Source: JADGGV01 sp035715725 (GTDB taxonomy: Bacteria > Gemmatimonadota > Gemmatimonadetes > Longimicrobiales > RSA9). From it: a stretch of DNA of 20,462 bases. The notes beneath the pieces are model-generated. The model was not told the DNA's origin. It did no database searches and saw only the letters and a list, made by a program, of their open reading frames with translations. The DNA lies in contig DASTKT010000229.1 in the NCBI GenBank assembly GCA_035715725.1, positions 1 to 20,462 on the forward strand. Direction: 5' to 3'. Below are positions 13,566-20,462 of the stretch, one piece after another (the first letter of the stretch is position 1; the number at the start of each line of letters is the position of its first letter). A program made the translations under genes and the position numbers.

Positions 13566-14978
13566 GTGCGCACCAAGATCGTCTCGACCATCGGACCCGC
13601 CACGGGTGACCGCGACAAGATCCACGCCCTTGCCGAGCTGGGCGTCGACGTCGTCCGCATCAACATGGCCCACGGCACGCACGACGCCCACGCGCGGGTC
13701 GTGCAGTGGGTGCGCGAGGCGTCCGAGATGGTCGGCAAGCCGATGGCCGTGCTGGCCGACCTCGCCGGTCCGAAGATCCGCATCGGCGCGCTGCCGGCCC
13801 CGGTCCAGCTGCGGGACAAGGGCGAGGTCGTCATCGCGCCGGAGGGGAGCGAGCGCGCCGGCGAGCTGCCGTCGACGTACGCGAACCTCGCGCGCGACGT
13901 CACGCCCGGCGACCGCATCCTGCTCGACGACGGCCTGATGGAGCTCCGCGTCGTCGCCGTCGACGGCGACCGCGTGCGCACCCGCGTGATCCGCGGCGGG
14001 CTGCTCAAGGAGCACAAGGGGATGAACCTCCCCGGCGTGCACGTGAGCGTGCCGGCGCTCACGGCGAAGGATCTGACCGACCTCGAGTTCGCGCTCGAGC
14101 AGGACGTGGACTACATCGGCCTGTCCTTCGTGCAGCACCCCGAGGACGTCGAGGACCTGCGGCGGCGCATCACGAACGGCGCGCTGATCGTCGCGAAGAT
14201 CGAGAAGGACACGGCGCTGGAGCGGCTCGAGGACATCCTCGCGGCCACGGACGCGGTGATGGTCGCGCGCGGCGACCTGGGCGTCGAGCTGCCGTTCGAG
14301 CAGGTGCCGATGGCCCAGAAGCGGATCATCCAGCTCTCGAACCTGCACGGCCGGCCCGTCATCACGGCCACACAGATGCTCGAGTCGATGATCGAGAACC
14401 CGCGGCCGACGCGCGCCGAGGCGAGCGACGTCGCCAACGCGCTCTTCGACGGCACCGACGCCGTGATGCTGTCGGGGGAGACCGCCGCCGGGAAGTACCC
14501 GTTCCTGGCCGTCGAGGCGATGGTCCGCATCGCCGGCGAGATCGAGCGCACGACCGCGTTCGAGCAGGGCCCGAAGTACGACGTGCCGGTCCACGACCAC
14601 CTCCGCCGCGGCGCCACGCCCACGGAGCACGCCGTGGCCGCCGCGAGCGTGGAGGCCGTCACCCTGCTGGGCGCGCCCGCGCTCGTCACGTTCACGCGCA
14701 CCGGCTCGACCGCGCGGCTCGTCTCCAGCTACCGGCCGGCCGTGCCGATCCTCGCCGTCACGCCCGAGCTGCGCACGTATCGGCAGATGGCGCTGGTCTG
14801 GGGCGTGCAGCCCGTCCTCTGCACCACGGACGTCAGCTACGACACCATGCTCAACTGCGCCCGCGAGTACCTGATCGCCGCCGGCCTCGCCCAGCAGGGC
14901 GACCGCGTGGTCGTCACCGCCGGTGTCCGCTTCAACGTGGCCGGCACCACCAACATGATGCGGGTGGAGGTGATTTGA
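13566..14978 (+). CDS. pyk: Pyruvate kinase, K+-independent type by signature
   Basis: This 470-residue enzyme makes pyruvate and ATP from phosphoenolpyruvate and ADP, the last step of glycolysis, in the cytosol. Visible motifs are KIVSTIGPAT at the N-terminus, RINMAHGTHD (31-40), LADLAGPKIRIG (63-74), LIVAKIEKDTALERLEDIL with the catalytic lysine, MVARGDLGVELP, TATQMLESMI and MLSGETAAGKYP. The C-terminal allosteric domain is present (about 335-470). At the sites that distinguish K+-dependent from K+-independent enzymes it has Leu66, Ala67, Lys70 and Ile73 (muscle numbering 113, 114, 117, 120), the independent set. Ser of the usual NFSHG is Ala. The start is GTG; a stop just upstream excludes longer forms. 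The stop overlaps the start of the PhnP-like gene, so the two are coupled. Confidence 0.96.
   Translation: MRTKIVSTIGPATGDRDKIHALAELGVDVVRINMAHGTHDAHARVVQWVREASEMVGKPMAVLADLAGPKIRIGALPAPVQLRDKGEVVIAPEGSERAGELPSTYANLARDVTPGDRILLDDGLMELRVVAVDGDRVRTRVIRGGLLKEHKGMNLPGVHVSVPALTAKDLTDLEFALEQDVDYIGLSFVQHPEDVEDLRRRITNGALIVAKIEKDTALERLEDILAATDAVMVARGDLGVELPFEQVPMAQKRIIQLSNLHGRPVITATQMLESMIENPRPTRAEASDVANALFDGTDAVMLSGETAAGKYPFLAVEAMVRIAGEIERTTAFEQGPKYDVPVHDHLRRGATPTEHAVAAASVEAVTLLGAPALVTFTRTGSTARLVSSYRPAVPILAVTPELRTYRQMALVWGVQPVLCTTDVSYDTMLNCAREYLIAAGLAQQGDRVVVTAGVRFNVAGTTNMMRVEVI
14966..14974 (+). promoter_or_regulatory. Full anti-Shine-Dalgarno complement before a TTG start
   Basis: GGAGGTGAT matches the complement of the 16S 3' end over nine bases and is followed immediately by TTG at 14975. 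It sits within the last codons of pyruvate kinase. The GGAGG-to-TTG gap of 4 nt is short, but there is no other in-frame start near the conserved N-terminus. Confidence 0.6.
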
Positions 14979-15754
14979 GGCTGCGCTTCCTCGGCACGGG
15001 CACCTCCTTCGGGATTCCCGTCGTCGGGTGCGACTGCGCCGCCTGCACTTCCACCGACGCGCGGGACCGGCGCACGCGCCACGCCGCGCTCCTCTCGGGC
15101 GACGACGGCGCCCGCACGCTCCTCGTCGACGCGCCGCCCGAGCTGCGCCTCCAGCTCGTCGAAGCCCGCGTCCGCCACCTCGACGCCGTCTGGTTCACCC
15201 ACTGCCACGCCGACCACATCCACGGCATCGACGACCTGCGCGTCTTCTCCGTCCGCGACGACACGCTCCCCGCCTACGCGCCCGAGGAGTGCGCCGCCGT
15301 GCTGCGCCGCCGCTTCGCCTACATCTTCGACGAGACGTACCTGCCGCCGGCCGGCACCAGCAAGCCGGAGATCGAGCTGCGCGAGCTGCACGCGTACCGG
15401 CCGGTCCGCATCGCCGGCTTCGACATGCTGCCGCTCCCCGTCGTGCACGGCGACATGACGCCGTTCGGCTTCCGCGTCGGCGACCTCGGCTACGTGACCG
15501 ACGCGAAGGCGCTCCCCGAGCGGACCCGCGCCGCCCTCGACGGCGTCCGCGTCCTCGTGCTCAACGCGCTCTGGTTCGGCCGCCCGCACCCGACGCACCT
15601 CAACGTCGAGGAGGCCGTCGCGCTCGCGCGCGACATCGGCGCCGAGCGGACGTACCTGACGCACCTCACCCACCGCGTCGTGCACGCGGATCTGGCGGAG
15701 CGGCTGCCGGAGGGAATCGAGCCGGCGTACGATGGGTTGGAGGTGAGCGTGTAG
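14975..15754 (+). CDS. PhnP-like metallo-beta-lactamase-fold phosphodiesterase
   Basis: This 259-residue protein aligns by eye along its length with E. coli PhnP (phosphoribosyl cyclic phosphodiesterase). It has the N-terminal LGTGTSFGIPVVGCDCAAC with three cysteines (Cys19, Cys21, Cys24) that bind a structural zinc in PhnP, THCHADHIHG (His76, His78, Asp80, His81), His158, Asp176 (YVTDAKALPE), THLTH (230-233) and the ending LPEGIEPAYDGLEV. No other phosphonate-degradation genes are nearby, so its real substrate may be another cyclic phosphodiester or nucleotide. The TTG start overlaps the pyruvate kinase stop by two bases (TTGA) and follows GGAGGTGAT. Glucose-6-phosphate isomerase begins 28 bp later. 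Rare-type start and coupling suggest an expression level tied to pyruvate kinase. Confidence 0.88.
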   Translation: MRLRFLGTGTSFGIPVVGCDCAACTSTDARDRRTRHAALLSGDDGARTLLVDAPPELRLQLVEARVRHLDAVWFTHCHADHIHGIDDLRVFSVRDDTLPAYAPEECAAVLRRRFAYIFDETYLPPAGTSKPEIELRELHAYRPVRIAGFDMLPLPVVHGDMTPFGFRVGDLGYVTDAKALPERTRAALDGVRVLVLNALWFGRPHPTHLNVEEAVALARDIGAERTYLTHLTHRVVHADLAERLPEGIEPAYDGLEVSV

Positions 15755-15782
15755 CTCGCAAGAGGGTTCCACGGAGACGACC

Positions 15783-17176
<1,394 letters not shown>

Positions 17177-17180
<4 letters not shown>

Positions 17181-18010
17181 TGATCGCCTACCTGAACGGC
17201 CAGTGGCTCGATGCCGCCGAAGCCGGCATCCCGATCGACGATCGCGGCTTCCTGAACGGCGACGCCGTCTTCGAGACCGGCCGGCTGGCCGACCGCAAGT
17301 ACTTCCGCCTGCGCGAGCACCTGCGGCGCCTCGCGGACGGCGCGGCCGCGCTCCGCATCGACGTGCCGCCGCAGCCGGAGCTGATCGAGGTGGCGCGCGG
17401 CCTGGCCGAGCGGAACGACCTCACGGAAGGCGCGCTGCGGATCACCGTGACCCGCGGCCGGGGCGAGGCCGGCCCGCCGACCGTCCTCGGCACGCTCGCC
17501 CCGCTCCCCGCGGACTGGCGGGCTCGGGCCTGGGAGGGCTGGCGCGTAGTCACCGCCAGCGTCACGCACCCGCCTGCCTCCTCGCTCGCGCAGGTGAAGA
17601 CGCCCGGCCGCATCCACGGCCTCGTCGCCCGCCTCGAGGCGAAGGAGGCCGGCGCCGACGACGCGCTCCTCCTCTCGCCCGAGGGCTTCGTCACGGAGGG
17701 GCCGTCCTGGAACATCTTCTGGCGCGAGGGCGGCCACCTCTACACGCCGTCGCTCGACCTCGGCGTTCTCGAGGGCGTCACCCGCACCGCGATCCTCGAG
17801 CTCGCGCCGAGGCTGGGCCTCGAGGTCGTCGTGGGACAGTTCCCCGCCGAGGCGCTCGACGACGCCGAGGAGGCCTTCGCCACGATGACGTCGCTCGGCA
17901 TCGTGCCGTTCCGCACGCTCGACGGCCGCCTCCTGCCCGAGGAGTCGCGCGACGCGGCGAGGTGGCTGACAGAGGCGTACTGGGAGCTGGTCGGGAGGGA
18001 GGGGGAGTAG
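17177..18010 (+). CDS. Class IV PLP-dependent aminotransferase / aminodeoxychorismate lyase-like
   Basis: This 277-residue enzyme is of fold type IV PLP (branched-chain aminotransferase, D-amino-acid aminotransferase or 4-amino-4-deoxychorismate lyase). Signatures are YLNGQWLD and DDRGFLNGDAVFETGRL at the N-terminus, the PLP lysine Lys141 in QVKTPGRIHG, Glu174 in GFVTEGPSWNIFW, and LGVLEGVTRTAI (about 194-205) for cofactor phosphate binding. These residues do not separate the three activities. The short length and the PGRIHGLVARLEAKEAGADDALLL segment fit the lyase/D-amino-acid branch better than branched-chain enzymes, but this is a weak preference. The start overlaps the isomerase stop by four bases; a second ATG at 17180 is also possible. 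No folate or branched-chain biosynthesis gene is adjacent. Confidence 0.9.
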
Positions 18011-18068
18011 CCGCGGTGCTCGAGGGAAGGAGACCGCTTGCGCCGCGGCAGGTTCGTACGAGGCTCTG

Positions 18069-20435
<2,367 letters not shown>

Positions 20436-20462
20436 CGGAAACAGGGCCCTCGTTCGGGATGG

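Noticed and set aside
2769..13574. The same palindrome GGTGCGCACC after the LuxR-type gene (2770) and at the pyruvate kinase start (13565) as a shared operator
   Set aside because: At 13565 the bases overlap conserved pyruvate kinase codons (start codon and Arg-Thr), so the match is likely coincidence.
14975..15754. Part of a phosphonate C-P lyase operon
   Set aside because: Neighbours are pyruvate kinase and glucose-6-phosphate isomerase; no other phn gene is in the window.

Overview
The window is a GC-rich stretch (by eye over 70% G+C) of bacterial chromosome with single-copy housekeeping genes. Coding is dense. There are no tRNA or rRNA genes, no CRISPR array, no transposase and no phage gene. 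The S8 protease ends in a FlgD/type IX-sorting-like beta domain, there are many exported proteins and lipoproteins, and the overall gene style is that of a member of the FCB group. Gemmatimonadota is my best guess, but it rests on impression and not on a marker gene.

Layout. Bases 1-596 look non-coding and carry short phased repeats. Bases 597-2768 hold a tightly coupled plus-strand operon: a PDZ-containing trypsin-like (HtrA-type) protease, a second HtrA-type protease domain without PDZ, and a LuxR-type regulator whose receiver has lost most phosphorylation residues. Next come a Tat-exported aspartylglucosaminidase-like Ntn hydrolase (2865-3986) and a DinB-fold protein (4036-4617). Two minus-strand lipoprotein genes follow (4682-5410 and 5621-6001), with a strong hairpin terminator between them. 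They diverge from a small unrecognised gene (6138-6617) and a large secreted subtilisin-like protease (6664-9468). That protease converges on ribonuclease D (9654-10781, minus) across a palindromic hexamer-repeat element.

From 10880 to 18010 everything reads rightward: an exported class A beta-lactamase-fold hydrolase, a YtcJ-type amidohydrolase, pyruvate kinase, a PhnP-like metallo-beta-lactamase-fold hydrolase, glucose-6-phosphate isomerase and a class IV aminotransferase. Stop/start overlaps link pyruvate kinase to the PhnP-like gene and the isomerase to the aminotransferase. Two glycolytic enzymes in this run suggest a central-metabolism transcription unit. A large PAS-GAF-PAS histidine kinase without an adjacent response regulator closes the window (18069-20435).

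The strongest unexplained signal is a pair of related palindromic elements (about 74 and 68 bp) inside the amidohydrolase coding sequence. Their right arms match at 32 of 35 positions, both keep the gene open although they are read in different frames, and both left arms are canonical G-quadruplex motifs. They look like mobile intergenic palindromes tolerated in protein loops. Other points of interest are a pyruvate kinase with the potassium-independent residue signature, the double-protease/pseudo-receiver operon, a beta-lactamase-fold protein without the general-base glutamate, and a His/Met-rich lipoprotein of unknown family.
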